The notes under the pieces are model-generated. The model did no database searches. It saw nothing but the letters and a program-made list of their open reading frames with translations, and was not told the origin of the DNA. A stretch of 64,000 nt of DNA from Glaciimonas soli (GTDB lineage: Bacteria > Pseudomonadota > Gammaproteobacteria > Burkholderiales > Burkholderiaceae_D): NCBI RefSeq assembly GCF_009497155.1, contig NZ_WINI01000005.1:62001-126000 (forward strand). Direction: 5' to 3'. The position numbers were made by a program, and so were the translations under genes. Position 1 is the first letter of the stretch. Every line of letters starts with the position of its first letter. Positions 27,582 through 36,616 of the stretch are shown piece by piece.

Positions 27582-28187
27582 TTAATTCAAACCGTTCTGC
27601 CCACCAATTTCACTCGCCTTCAAACCGCCCAGACGTGCATGCAGACGACCGCGCGTCGCTACTGCAAATGCGACTACGATTTCATCAGGATTTGGCGCAT
27701 CGAAGAATTGCGTTGTCACCGTGTCATAGTGTGATGGAACATAGAGTGCATTTTTGTGTGCCAACGGAATATCGATTTCGGCGCCGAGTGCGCCGCGTTT
27801 TCCCGATGACGGAATCCATGCTTTTCCACCACCGAGTGCTTCGCGGATTGGCATTACCATTGCCGGCGTCAAGAAAGCGTTGCCGTGTTCATATTCGCCA
27901 TTGGTGCCGACGATGCAGGATTTTCCGTAGCTTTCAAACTCTTCACCTGCAAGTGCGGCGACCAGACGGCGACCGAATTCGTGGCCCAATGCAGGTGAGT
28001 TGTTGAGTATCAGTTCCAGATTTTCGCTGAATTTACCGGCATACGGATTGTGGATGGCGGCGGCGATGACGATCTTGCGTAGCACTGCGCCGTCGGCCAG
28101 TACGCCATTTTCATTGGCTAAGGTGTCGTCAATCTGGGTGTACCACTTGCGGATATGGTAGTTCTCAAAGTTTGCTGGTTTGGTCAT
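27582..28187 (-). CDS. DUF1185 (amino acid synthesis family) protein
   Basis: About 201 residues from MTKPANFENYHIRKWY, where AAGAGA lies upstream; seven more in-frame codons precede it. Text such as LRKIVIAAAIHNPYAGKF, GHEFGRRLVAAL, EHGNAFLTPAMVMPIREALGGG and GAEIDIPLAHK is typical of the PF06684 family, whose biochemical role is not settled. It sits behind pyruvate kinase in the same direction, so it may belong to the glyoxylate/glycerate unit. Confidence 0.85.
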   Translation of the reverse strand: MTKPANFENYHIRKWYTQIDDTLANENGVLADGAVLRKIVIAAAIHNPYAGKFSENLELILNNSPALGHEFGRRLVAALAGEEFESYGKSCIVGTNGEYEHGNAFLTPAMVMPIREALGGGKAWIPSSGKRGALGAEIDIPLAHKNALYVPSHYDTVTTQFFDAPNPDEIVVAFAVATRGRLHARLGGLKASEIGGQNGLN

Positions 28188-28229
28188 GTTGGTCTCTTTT
28201 TTAGTCAATAGGATTAAATGCGACTTTTA

Positions 28230-29654
28230 TTATTTAGTTGGCCAGATTTCTGCCAGGCGCAATAAATTCGTACTACCCGGCTGGCCAAACGGCATACCGG
28301 CAGTAATCGCAATTTGATCGCCAGCTTCAGCAAAACCTTCGTCGAATGCAGTCTGGCAAGCGGCTGCCACCATTGCGCTTTCATTGTGAACCTGGTCGCT
28401 GATGGTTGAGTGCACGCCCCATACCAATGCCAAACGACGCGCTGTTCCGAGTTTTGGTGTGATACTGATGATCGGCGCTGATGGCCGTTCACGCGCGGCA
28501 CGCAGGCTGGTGTGGCCCGAACTGGTGTAAGTTACGGTTGCTTTTGCGCCAACGATGCTGGTGACATCGCGCAAGGCTGAACAGATGGCATCGCCGCGAT
28601 TTGGTAATGGTGTTTCGTGCTGCGCATCCAGCATGTTGCGGTACAAAGGATCTTTTTCCACTTCTGTGATAATGCGATTCATCATCTCGACCGCTTCGAT
28701 TGGATACGCGCCGCTGGCTGATTCTGCTGACAGCATGACGGCATCGGAGCCATCATAAATTGCGCTGGCAACGTCGGATGCTTCAGCGCGTGTTGGTACC
28801 GGCATGGTGATCATCGACTCCAGCATTTGAGTGGCAATCACGATTGGCTTACCGTGTTGGCGGCAGACGCGCAGAATACGCTTTTGTACGCCTGGCACGC
28901 GTTCTGGTGGCAGCTCCACACCCAGATCACCACGGGCGACCATGATGGCATCAGATGCTTGTACGATGGCGTCCAACTGATCCAATGCGGCCGGTTTTTC
29001 CAATTTGGACAAAACACCAGCACGATTGCCTATAATTTCTTTGGCTTCCAATACATCTTCCGGACGCTGTACAAACGATAGCGCAACCCAGTCAACACCA
29101 AGCTCTAATGCAAATGCCAGATCGGCCTTGTCTTTTTCGGTCAATGCCGGAATCGGCAATACTGCGTCCGGAACGTTGACGCCTTTACGATTGGATAATT
29201 CGCCACCGTTCACTACCCGTGTGCGAATTCTCTTCTTGTCACTATCTAATACTTCCAGACGAATTTTGCCATCGTCGAGCAGCAACGATTGACCGCCAGC
29301 GATCACTTCAAACAGTTCCGGATGCGGCAGACAAACACGTACGTTGGTGCCCGGAGTCGGATCGCGGTCTAGCGTAAACTCTTGTCCGGCAATCAGTGTT
29401 ACTTTACCTTCGGCGAAAGTACTTACCCGCAATTTTGGGCCTTGCAAATCGGCCAGAATCGCAATCGGACGGCCGACACTACGCTCAACCGCACGCACGA
29501 TCCGGTAGCGTTCCTGGTGGTCGGCATGAGTGCCGTGACTGAAGTTAAAACGGAATACATCGGCACCTGCCTCGAACAATGCTTGAATCGTTTCTTGAGT
29601 AGCGCTGGCAGGACCAAGCGTGGCGACGATTTTAGCTTTACGTAGACGTCTCAT
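28230..29654 (-). CDS. pyk: pyruvate kinase
   Basis: PEP + ADP to pyruvate + ATP. About 474 residues from MRRLRKAKIVATLGPAS; the frame extends 24 codons upstream without support. Substrate and metal residues: FRFNFSHG, LQGPKLRVS, LSKLEKPAALDQLD, DAIMVARGDLGVELP (the signature region) and TQMLESM with AEASDVASAIYDGSDAVMLS. The C-terminal allosteric domain is present. Next to glycerate kinase it would complete conversion of 2-phosphoglycerate (through enolase, not in the window) to pyruvate. Confidence 0.97.
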   Translation of the reverse strand: MRRLRKAKIVATLGPASATQETIQALFEAGADVFRFNFSHGTHADHQERYRIVRAVERSVGRPIAILADLQGPKLRVSTFAEGKVTLIAGQEFTLDRDPTPGTNVRVCLPHPELFEVIAGGQSLLLDDGKIRLEVLDSDKKRIRTRVVNGGELSNRKGVNVPDAVLPIPALTEKDKADLAFALELGVDWVALSFVQRPEDVLEAKEIIGNRAGVLSKLEKPAALDQLDAIVQASDAIMVARGDLGVELPPERVPGVQKRILRVCRQHGKPIVIATQMLESMITMPVPTRAEASDVASAIYDGSDAVMLSAESASGAYPIEAVEMMNRIITEVEKDPLYRNMLDAQHETPLPNRGDAICSALRDVTSIVGAKATVTYTSSGHTSLRAARERPSAPIISITPKLGTARRLALVWGVHSTISDQVHNESAMVAAACQTAFDEGFAEAGDQIAITAGMPFGQPGSTNLLRLAEIWPTK

Positions 29655-29726
29655 GGAATTCTTTCGGTATTGATGAATGGGGAGCACATAGAACAAGGAG
29701 ACGGCGCACCGTCTCCTCACAAACAA

Positions 29727-31025
29727 TTACAAAATCACGATTGCGCGGAAATCATTGACGTTGGTGCGGGTTGGGCCGCTGACCACCAAATCGCCCAAGG
29801 CATTAAAAAATCCGTAACCGTCATTATTTGCCAGCATCGCTTTTGGATTTAATCCGAGTTCTTCGGCATGACGTATCGAGTGCGGTTGACAAATCGCACC
29901 GGCATTGTCTTCAGAGCCATCGATACCATCCGTGTCGCAAGCAATTGCATGAATATTTTCATGACCATTCAAGGCAATCGCCAGGCTCAGCAAAAATTCT
30001 GCATTACGCCCGCCATGGCCATTACCTTTTACCGTAACCGTCGTTTCTCCGCCAGAGATCACTACGCAAGGTTTGCTAAATGGTTGGCCACGATCGGCGA
30101 TTTGTTCTGCTATCGCTGCGTGGGCAAGAGCGATATCACTTGCCTCACCTTCCATCCGATCCGACAAAATATAGGCAGGAAGACCTGCTGTCTGCGCGGT
30201 TGCTGCTGCTGCATCCAACGCATCTTGCGCATTGGCGATCACAAAATGCTGGTTGCGCTCTAAACGAGGATCGCCTGGTTTGGCGCTTTCGCCTTTACCT
30301 GATTCCAAATGGTGCAACACTGCATCTGGAATAGCGATGTCATATTTTTTCAAAACAGCCAAGGCATCCGCACACGTAGTCGGATCGGCTAAAGTCGGGC
30401 CGCTGGCAATGATGCCAGGATCGTCGCCGGGAATGTCGGAAATCAAAAAGGTAACCACGCGCGCCGGCGCACATGCCAGAGCCAGGCGGCCGCCTTTGAT
30501 TGCCGATAAATGTTTACGGACGCAATTCATTTCAAAAATTGTCGCGCCACTTTTCAACAGTGCTTTATTAATTGCTTGTTTTTGTTCCAGGCTAATGCCT
30601 TCGGCGGGTAACGCCAACAAGGACGATCCACCACCCGAAATCAAGCAGAGCACCAAATCGTCTTCAGTCAGACCTTGCACCATATTCAAAATGCGACTAG
30701 CTGCCTGGCGGCCAGCTTCATCCGGCACCGGATGGGACGCTTCCACCACTTCGATTTTTTTGCAATCTGCGCCGTGATCGTAACGCGTTACTACCAAGCC
30801 AGAAATTTTACCTTGCCAGTGATCTTCTACTGTCTTCGCCATCGCTGCCGCACCTTTGCCGGCGCCGATCACCAGAGTGCGCCCCTTACCAGTCGGCGCT
30901 GGAATTTTTGCCAGGTATTCAGGCAGACATTTTTCAGCACTCACCGCATCAACTGCACTGTTGTACATATCGAGCAAGAGTTCGCGGGGATTGATTTTGC
31001 CGAGGGAGGTGTTCGCGGTGGCCAT
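29727..31025 (-). CDS. ttuD: glycerate 2-kinase (MOFRL family)
   Basis: Phosphorylates glycerate at C2, giving 2-phosphoglycerate. 432 residues. N-terminal Rossmann-like domain with VIGAGKGAAAMAKTVE, the active-site loop SGGGSSLLALP and the MNCVRKHLSAIKGGRLA segment; the C-terminal MOFRL domain has SGGETTVTVKGNGHGGRNAEF. AAGGTAGA precedes the ATG. Lies between glxR, whose product it would use, and pyk. Confidence 0.95.
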   Translation of the reverse strand: MATANTSLGKINPRELLLDMYNSAVDAVSAEKCLPEYLAKIPAPTGKGRTLVIGAGKGAAAMAKTVEDHWQGKISGLVVTRYDHGADCKKIEVVEASHPVPDEAGRQAASRILNMVQGLTEDDLVLCLISGGGSSLLALPAEGISLEQKQAINKALLKSGATIFEMNCVRKHLSAIKGGRLALACAPARVVTFLISDIPGDDPGIIASGPTLADPTTCADALAVLKKYDIAIPDAVLHHLESGKGESAKPGDPRLERNQHFVIANAQDALDAAAATAQTAGLPAYILSDRMEGEASDIALAHAAIAEQIADRGQPFSKPCVVISGGETTVTVKGNGHGGRNAEFLLSLAIALNGHENIHAIACDTDGIDGSEDNAGAICQPHSIRHAEELGLNPKAMLANNDGYGFFNALGDLVVSGPTRTNVNDFRAIVIL

Positions 31026-31065
31026 GCAGTTCTACCTTGATCGTGACGACTAATTCATGTAAATC

Positions 31066-31115
31066 GCAGGATGGGTCGTGGTTGCGCCACTCACGTGGCG
31101 ATTCCCATCCTACTT
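31066..31115. repeat. palindromic hairpin between ttuD and glxR
   Basis: AGGATGGG / CCCATCCT outer stem and GCGCCAC / GTGGCG inner stem, with an internal loop between them. This looks like the GGATGGG-type extragenic palindromes common in proteobacteria. Confidence 0.6.
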
Positions 31116-31166
31116 CACTTTGCTTTTTTACAAACCGCAATAAAATATCACGGCCATGCAAAACAA

Positions 31167-32057
31167 TTATTGTGCTTTTGCAATCTCATGATTTGACATG
31201 ATTTCAATCGCACGGCACAGTGCCGAGTGATCCAAACCGCTTAAACCATGGGCTGCGCACGAATTCATCAATTCTTGTGCAGTTGCAGTGTTCGGCAATG
31301 AAACGCCTAAAGCTTTTGCGCCTTGCAATGCCAGGTTCAAATCCTTTTGATGCAATTCAATACGGAAGCCTGGGTTGAATGTACGTTTTACCATCCGTTC
31401 GCCATGCACTTCCAGAATACGCGATGCAGCAAAACCACCCATCAATGCTTGGCGTACACGCGCTGGATCAGCACCTGCCTTAGAAGCAAATAACAGTGCT
31501 TCAGCAACCGCTTGAATGTTCAATGCAACGATAATTTGGTTGGCAACTTTAGTCGTTTGACCATCGCCGTTACCACCAACCAGCGTGATGTTTTTACCCA
31601 TCAATTCAAACAATGGTTTGACATCGTTGAATGCTGTCTCCGAACCGCCGACCATGATGGTCAACGATGCGGCTTTAGCACCAACTTCGCCACCTGATAC
31701 CGGTGCATCCAGATATTCACACTTTAATGCGTTGATTTTAGTTGCAAAACCTTTAGTAGCAATCGGTGAAATCGAGCTCATGTCGACCACGATCTTGCCT
31801 TCTGTCAGGCCGGATGCGACACCGCCTTTATCAAACAATACCGCTTCTACGTGCGGTGTGTCTGGCACCATGATGATGATGACATCAGCGCGCTTAGCAA
31901 CTTCTTCGCCAGATGTACAAACCGTTGCACCGCCGTCGATCAGGCTTGCTGGTGGATTTTTAAAGTCATGCAGATAGAGTTTATGGCCGCCCTTTTGCAG
32001 ATTCTCTGCCATTGGCGCGCCCATGATACCTAAACCGATAAAACCTACTTTTGCCAT
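31167..32057 (-). CDS. glxR: 2-hydroxy-3-oxopropionate (tartronate semialdehyde) reductase
   Basis: Reduces tartronate semialdehyde to glycerate with NAD(P)H. 296 residues of the beta-hydroxyacid dehydrogenase family: GFIGLGIMGAPMAENL nucleotide site, DAPVSGGEVGA substrate loop, catalytic Lys in GDGQTTKVANQIIVALN, and the C-terminal HQKDLNLALQ. AGGAGC precedes the ATG. Lies between hyi and ttuD in pathway order. Confidence 0.96.
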   Translation of the reverse strand: MAKVGFIGLGIMGAPMAENLQKGGHKLYLHDFKNPPASLIDGGATVCTSGEEVAKRADVIIIMVPDTPHVEAVLFDKGGVASGLTEGKIVVDMSSISPIATKGFATKINALKCEYLDAPVSGGEVGAKAASLTIMVGGSETAFNDVKPLFELMGKNITLVGGNGDGQTTKVANQIIVALNIQAVAEALLFASKAGADPARVRQALMGGFAASRILEVHGERMVKRTFNPGFRIELHQKDLNLALQGAKALGVSLPNTATAQELMNSCAAHGLSGLDHSALCRAIEIMSNHEIAKAQ

Positions 32058-32130
32058 GATGATGCTCCTAAATTGAAATGAATTTTTTCTATACCCTACT
32101 TCTCTGCCACAAGCGGACGAGGAGAGATAA

Positions 32131-32910
32131 TCAAATACCGTGCGCTTTGATCCAGCCCAAACCTTCTACGGTTCCAGCTTTCGGTTTGTACTCACAACCG
32201 ATCCAGCCGTCGTAGCCGATTTCATTCAGGAATGCAAAAATGTAGTGGTAATTGATTTCGCCGGTACCCGGTTCAAAACGACCTGGGTTGTCAGCCAATT
32301 GCAAATGCTTGATCAATGGCAGATTTGCTTTGATCGTGTTAGCCAACTCACCTTCCATGCGTTGCATGTGGTAGATGTCGTATTGCACAAAAATATTGCT
32401 GGAACCAGTGGCTTTGATGATGTCGATTGCCTGCTGGGTATTGTGTAAGAAGAAGCCTTTGATATCGAATGTATTGATAGGCTCAATCAGTAAAATAATG
32501 CCGGCAGCTTGCAATTTATCAGCGGCGAATTTCAGGTTGCTGACTAAAGTGGCGGTCGCTACTTCATCGCTGATATCAGCAGGTTTGATACCTGCCAGAC
32601 AGTTGATCTGCTTTACGCCCAACACTTTGGCATATTTCAACGCATCATCCACACCTTGTTGGAATTCGCTGACGCGATCTGGATGGCAAGCGATACCGCG
32701 CTCACCGGCTTCCCAATTGCCAGCTGGCAGATTGTGCAAAACCAGCTTCAAATCGTTCGCACTCAGTTTTTCACTAATGTCTTCTGCTTTAAAAGCGTAA
32801 GGAAACAAAAATTCCACGCCTTTGAATCCCGCTTTGGCGGCTGCGTCGAAACGCTCCAGGAACGGTAATTCTGTGAACAGCATCGTTAGGTTGGCTGCTA
32901 ATTTTGTCAT
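32131..32910 (-). CDS. hyi: hydroxypyruvate isomerase
   Basis: Interconverts hydroxypyruvate and tartronate semialdehyde. 259 residues, TIM-barrel of the xylose isomerase-like family: FLERFDAAAKAGFKGVEFLFPY at the start, LLIEPINTFDIKGFFL with a metal Glu, and GEINYHYIFAFLNEIGYDGWIGCEYKP near the end. GAAGGAGA precedes the ATG. Gene order gcl-hyi-glxR matches that in enterobacteria. Confidence 0.95.
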   Translation of the reverse strand: MTKLAANLTMLFTELPFLERFDAAAKAGFKGVEFLFPYAFKAEDISEKLSANDLKLVLHNLPAGNWEAGERGIACHPDRVSEFQQGVDDALKYAKVLGVKQINCLAGIKPADISDEVATATLVSNLKFAADKLQAAGIILLIEPINTFDIKGFFLHNTQQAIDIIKATGSSNIFVQYDIYHMQRMEGELANTIKANLPLIKHLQLADNPGRFEPGTGEINYHYIFAFLNEIGYDGWIGCEYKPKAGTVEGLGWIKAHGI

Positions 32911-32989
32911 GTCATCTCCTTCAATCTCACATTACTCTGATTGTCCTGCTCACCCATCTCTGGGAGAGAAGAGCAAAACCTATTAAGTA

Positions 32990-33124
32990 ATAAGTAACGC
33001 CAAATAATCGATTTATAAACTACCGCTGTCATCTTCGCGAACGCGGAGATCCAAATTACCTAAGATGGATTCCCGCGTTCGCGGGAATGACGACGGTATT
33101 TTAAAAATGTTAGATTGGCCTTGC
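32990..33124. repeat. REP/MITE-like element, full copy, ending at the gcl stop
   Basis: About 135 bases with terminal inverted repeats: the left end reads AAGTAACGCCAAATAATC and the right end, on the other strand, AAGCAAGGCCAATC. Each arm carries a CGCGAACGCGG palindrome facing GTCAT words. The gcl stop codon TAA touches its right tip. Confidence 0.8.
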
Positions 33125-34900
33125 TTAATCCAACAAACTAATCGCAGTCGGTGCATCTGCACCGGATTTTGCCAAGTCTTCAAATTCGTTGATGTTATCA
33201 ATTTCCGTCCCCATCGCCACGTTAGTGACACGTTCCAGAATGATTTCCACGACCACTGGTACACGGAATTGTTTCATCAAACGTTTCGCTTCAGCGAAAG
33301 CATCTTGGATCGCGTTAGGATCGGAAACACGGATTGCTTTACAACCCAAACCTTCAACCACCGCAACGTGATCAACGCCGTAACCGTTCAACTCCGGTGC
33401 ATTGATGTTTTCAAATGCTAACTGTACACAGTAATCCATTTCGAAACCGCGTTGTGCCTGACGGATCAAACCGAGGTACGAGTTGTTAACCACGACATGA
33501 ATATAAGGCAAGTTGAATTGTGCACCAACAGCCAATTCTTCGATCATGAACTGGAAATCATAGTCACCTGAAAGCGCCACCACTTCACGCTTTGGATCTG
33601 CAACACAAACACCCAATGCTGCGGGAATCGTCCAACCCAATGGGCCAGCTTGACCGCAGTTAATCCAGTGACGCTCTTTGTACACGTGCAAGAATTGTGC
33701 GCCCGCGATTTGCGACAAACCGATGGTGCTGACGTAGCAAGTATCGCGACCAAATGCCTTGTTCATTTCTTCATAGACGCGCTGCGGTTTCACTGGCACG
33801 TTGTCAAAATGCGTTTTACGTTGCATTGTGCGTTTGCGTTCCTGGCACTCACCCAACCATGCTGAACGATTTGGCAATTTGCCGGCTGCTTTCAATTCTT
33901 TGGCGACTTCAACGAATAAAGTCAATGCTGCTTTGGCGTCAGAAACGATACCTAAATCCGGGCCGAATACACGACCGATTTGTGTAGGCTCAATGTCGAC
34001 GTGAACAAACTTGCGACCTTTGGTAAATACGTCGATAGAGCCGGTGTGACGATTCGCCCAACGGTTACCGATACCAAGCACAAAGTCCGATGCCAACATC
34101 GTCGCGTTGCCGTAACGGTGGCTGGTTTGCAAGCCGACCATACCCGCCATCTGTGGATGATCATCAGGAATCGCACCCCATGCCATCAATGTAGGGATCA
34201 CTGGTACGCCAGTCAATTCAGCAAATTCCACTGCCAAGGCAGAAGCATCTGCGTTGATAACGCCACCGCCGAGTGTCAACAATGGACGCTCTGCTGCGTT
34301 CAACATTTCCAACGCTTTGACGATTTGCGCACGTGTTGCTGATGGCTTGTATGCACCTAATGATTCGTAAGTGTCGATATCGAATTCGATCTCAGCAACT
34401 TGCACATCAAATGGAAGGTCGATCAGCACTGGACCCGGACGACCAGAGCGCATGAGGTTGAACGCCTGTTGAAACACGCGCGGTACCAACGCTGGCTCAC
34501 GTACAGTGACCGACCATTTTGTCACCGGTTTAGCGATAGATTCGATATCAACCGCTTGGAAATCCTCTTTGTATAGACGTGCGCGTGGCGCTTGACCAGT
34601 GATACACAAAATAGGAATTGAGTCAGCTTGCGCTGAATACAAACCGGTGATCATGTCAGTACCAGCTGGGCCGGAAGTACCGATACACACACCGATGTTG
34701 CCTGGGTTAGCACGTGTGTAACCTTCGGCCATATGTGATGCGCCTTCAACGTGACGTGCCAATACGTGTTGAATGCCGCCGTGTTTTTTCAATGCAGAAT
34801 ACAGTGGGTTAATCGCTGCGCCCGGTACGCCGAATGCTTGCGACACGCCTTCTTTTTCCATCACTAAAACTGCTGCGTCGATTGCTCTCATCTTTGCCAT
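33125..34900 (-). CDS. gcl: glyoxylate carboligase
   Basis: ThDP enzyme joining two glyoxylate molecules into tartronate semialdehyde plus CO2. 591 residues from [18 protein letters not shown], with GGAGA before that [18 protein letters not shown] shows Val where other ThDP enzymes have the catalytic Glu, the known mark of Gcl. The ThDP/Mg site is [17 protein letters not shown]...NN, and the FAD-region [15 protein letters not shown] is present. First gene of the leftward glyoxylate unit, divergent from a LysR gene. Confidence 0.97.
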   Translation of the reverse strand: MAKMRAIDAAVLVMEKEGVSQAFGVPGAAINPLYSALKKHGGIQHVLARHVEGASHMAEGYTRANPGNIGVCIGTSGPAGTDMITGLYSAQADSIPILCITGQAPRARLYKEDFQAVDIESIAKPVTKWSVTVREPALVPRVFQQAFNLMRSGRPGPVLIDLPFDVQVAEIEFDIDTYESLGAYKPSATRAQIVKALEMLNAAERPLLTLGGGVINADASALAVEFAELTGVPVIPTLMAWGAIPDDHPQMAGMVGLQTSHRYGNATMLASDFVLGIGNRWANRHTGSIDVFTKGRKFVHVDIEPTQIGRVFGPDLGIVSDAKAALTLFVEVAKELKAAGKLPNRSAWLGECQERKRTMQRKTHFDNVPVKPQRVYEEMNKAFGRDTCYVSTIGLSQIAGAQFLHVYKERHWINCGQAGPLGWTIPAALGVCVADPKREVVALSGDYDFQFMIEELAVGAQFNLPYIHVVVNNSYLGLIRQAQRGFEMDYCVQLAFENINAPELNGYGVDHVAVVEGLGCKAIRVSDPNAIQDAFAEAKRLMKQFRVPVVVEIILERVTNVAMGTEIDNINEFEDLAKSGADAPTAISLLD

Positions 34901-34992
34901 TATTTTCTCCAGTGCCTTGATTAAATTAAACTTATTAGTAAAAATTTCTCTTGAGGCACATCCTATAAGCAAACTTTAAGTTTGATAAGAAC

Positions 34993-35009
34993 ATAAAATA
35001 TCGTTTTAT
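34993..35009. promoter_or_regulatory. candidate LysR-type operator upstream of gcl
   Basis: ATAAAATATCGTTTTAT: perfect six-base arms around a five-base centre, in the gcl/LysR divergent region about 95 bases before gcl. Confidence 0.5.
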
Positions 35010-35020
35010 TCCATATTTAA

Positions 35021-35033
35021 AGTATGCAATACT
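35021..35033. promoter_or_regulatory. second dyad in the gcl/LysR region
   Basis: AGTATGCAATACT: five-base arms around GCA, 11 bases from the first dyad. The pair could be a recognition and an activation half of one LysR-type control site. Confidence 0.45.
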
Positions 35034-35171
35034 CTTAAAAGTATCTAATACCGGGCGAATTTAATGGTATTAGGACTTATCAAGGCGAGATATCAGTTTG
35101 GACAAATATGGGGTATCAATTACTGCTATATAGCTCGGCTTGCTCAAACATCAATATCAGGCAAAGAGAAC

Positions 35172-36080
35172 ATGGACAAACTTAAGCAAATTGAAGCATT
35201 CGTCAGCGTGGTGGAAAAAGGTAGTCTGGCCAGCGCGGCATTGGAGCAAGACATTACCCCCGTTATGCTGGGACGAAGGATTGATGCTTTGGAAAAGCGG
35301 CTTGGCAGCAAGTTGATGCATAGGTCTACGCGCCATTTAACCTTGACTGAACAAGGAACGGTGTTTCTCGATCATTGCCGTAAATTACTGGCGGATTTGG
35401 ATGTCGCCGAAAAAATTATTTCGGAAGGCCGTCATAAAGCCACTGGCCATTTAGTGGTATCTGCGCCGGCAGCGTTTGGACGCAAGCACGTCGCACCGCA
35501 TGCGCCAAAATTTATCGCCGCCAATCCTGAAGTGAAAATTTCATTCAATCTGACCGATCGCGTAGTGGATCTGGTACGTGAAGGTTACGACATCAGCATC
35601 CGCATCGGCGGAGCGATTGAACCAAACTTTGTGGCGATCAAATTGGCAACCAATCGCCGCGTGGTGTGTGCAACACCGGAATACTTTCATCGCAATGGTT
35701 TGCCTAAGACACTGAACGATATTGCTGACCACAATTGTCTGTCTTTTAATCTGCAGGGCGGCCAGCAACGCGGCTGGTATTTTCAGCAAGGTGGCAAGCC
35801 AGTCATTATTAAAGCCGATGGCAATCTGGATTGTAACGATGGTGAATTACTGCATCGATGGGTCAGTGAGGGTCTGGGTTTAGCCTGGCGTTCAACCTGG
35901 GAGATTCAGTCACAATTGGCTTCCGGCGAGTTAATCACGGTGCTTGATGATTTCGCACTACCGCATTACGACATCATGGCTGTGTATCCACAACAACGAC
36001 ATTTACCTGCAAAGACGCGCTTCTTTATTAATCATCTGAAAGAGATTTATTCCCAACCTGGATATTGGACCCAGACTTAA
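35172..36080 (+). CDS. LysR-family regulator divergent from gcl
   Basis: 302 residues from MDKLKQIEAFVSVVEKGSLA, with AAAGAGA upstream; 36 more codons are open in frame but begin without a site. N-terminal winged helix, then a CrgA-like effector domain (RKATGHLVVSAPAAFGRKHVAP-type text, YDISIRIGG, PHYDIMAVYPQQRHLPAKTRFFINHLKE). Probably controls the gcl-hyi-glxR-ttuD-pyk unit; the effector is not evident. Confidence 0.9.
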   Translation: MDKLKQIEAFVSVVEKGSLASAALEQDITPVMLGRRIDALEKRLGSKLMHRSTRHLTLTEQGTVFLDHCRKLLADLDVAEKIISEGRHKATGHLVVSAPAAFGRKHVAPHAPKFIAANPEVKISFNLTDRVVDLVREGYDISIRIGGAIEPNFVAIKLATNRRVVCATPEYFHRNGLPKTLNDIADHNCLSFNLQGGQQRGWYFQQGGKPVIIKADGNLDCNDGELLHRWVSEGLGLAWRSTWEIQSQLASGELITVLDDFALPHYDIMAVYPQQRHLPAKTRFFINHLKEIYSQPGYWTQT

Positions 36081-36147
36081 TTGATCACGCATTTGAGTTA
36101 GGTAGCGTAGTCAGTTTAATAAAAATTATCTCAATCCAATCTGCGTC

Positions 36148-36175
36148 GTCCCGGCGACCACGGGAATGACGGATT
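36148..36175. repeat. REP-like palindrome, degenerate
   Basis: CGTCCCGGCGACCACGGGAATGACG is a degenerate version of the GTCATTCCCGCG palindrome found elsewhere in the window; it follows the LysR gene. Confidence 0.55.
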
Positions 36176-36259
36176 TTTAAAATTGATTAAGCTGGATCAC
36201 TTAGCAAACAATTCACTTCATTTAAATTGCCATTTAAACCATTAAACAATTTCTATTAA

Positions 36260-36284
36260 AAATACGTAAATAATTTGCGTATTT
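36260..36284. repeat. dyad AAATACG-N11-CGTATTT
   Basis: Seven-base perfect arms separated by 11 AT-rich bases, 16 bases before the large palindrome at 36301. Confidence 0.5.
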
Positions 36285-36300
36285 ATTTAAATATCAACTT

Positions 36301-36332
36301 AGATATTTATTTAGCATGTTAAATAAATATCT
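36301..36332. promoter_or_regulatory. 32-base near-perfect AT palindrome
   Basis: Thirteen-base perfect arms (AGATATTTATTTA and its complement) plus a G-T pair around a central CATG. Far longer than a normal operator half-site and set 285 bases before the diguanylate cyclase gene. It could be a cruciform, a protein site or the scar of a mobile element. Confidence 0.6.
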
Positions 36333-36616
36333 ATTCAATAAATATTCGATAAAACAATCCAAAAAGGAAAAACTCGGCATGCTTTTAAGACTTTACTGAT
36401 GGAAGTCTGGGGGCATCTGTTCTATTGTCATGCCAGTTAAATCTGCTTATCCATCATTTAGGCAGAGCACAAGCTTATTGCAAATAATACAAAGCAGTTT
36501 TATATGGCGCCAAACAACAATTGATGTCTAACGGCGGTTACAGCAGTAACTCGTCCGCATGATGCAATCAGTAGTGATCACAAGGTGTACATAAAGCAGT
36601 CGTCAAGGAACATAAA

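Larger units (their letters stand above)
36081..36616. other. AT-rich gap upstream of the diguanylate cyclase gene
   Basis: About 535 bases with no reading frame. It begins with a REP-like palindrome (36148-36175), continues through a very AT-rich section containing the dyads at 36260-36284 and 36301-36332, and ends with the leader of the response-regulator gene. I could not place a promoter with confidence. Confidence 0.6.

Noticed and set aside
27362-28208. JetD nuclease behind the condensin operon
   Set aside because: The only gene there is on the opposite strand and matches DUF1185, not a Toprim nuclease.
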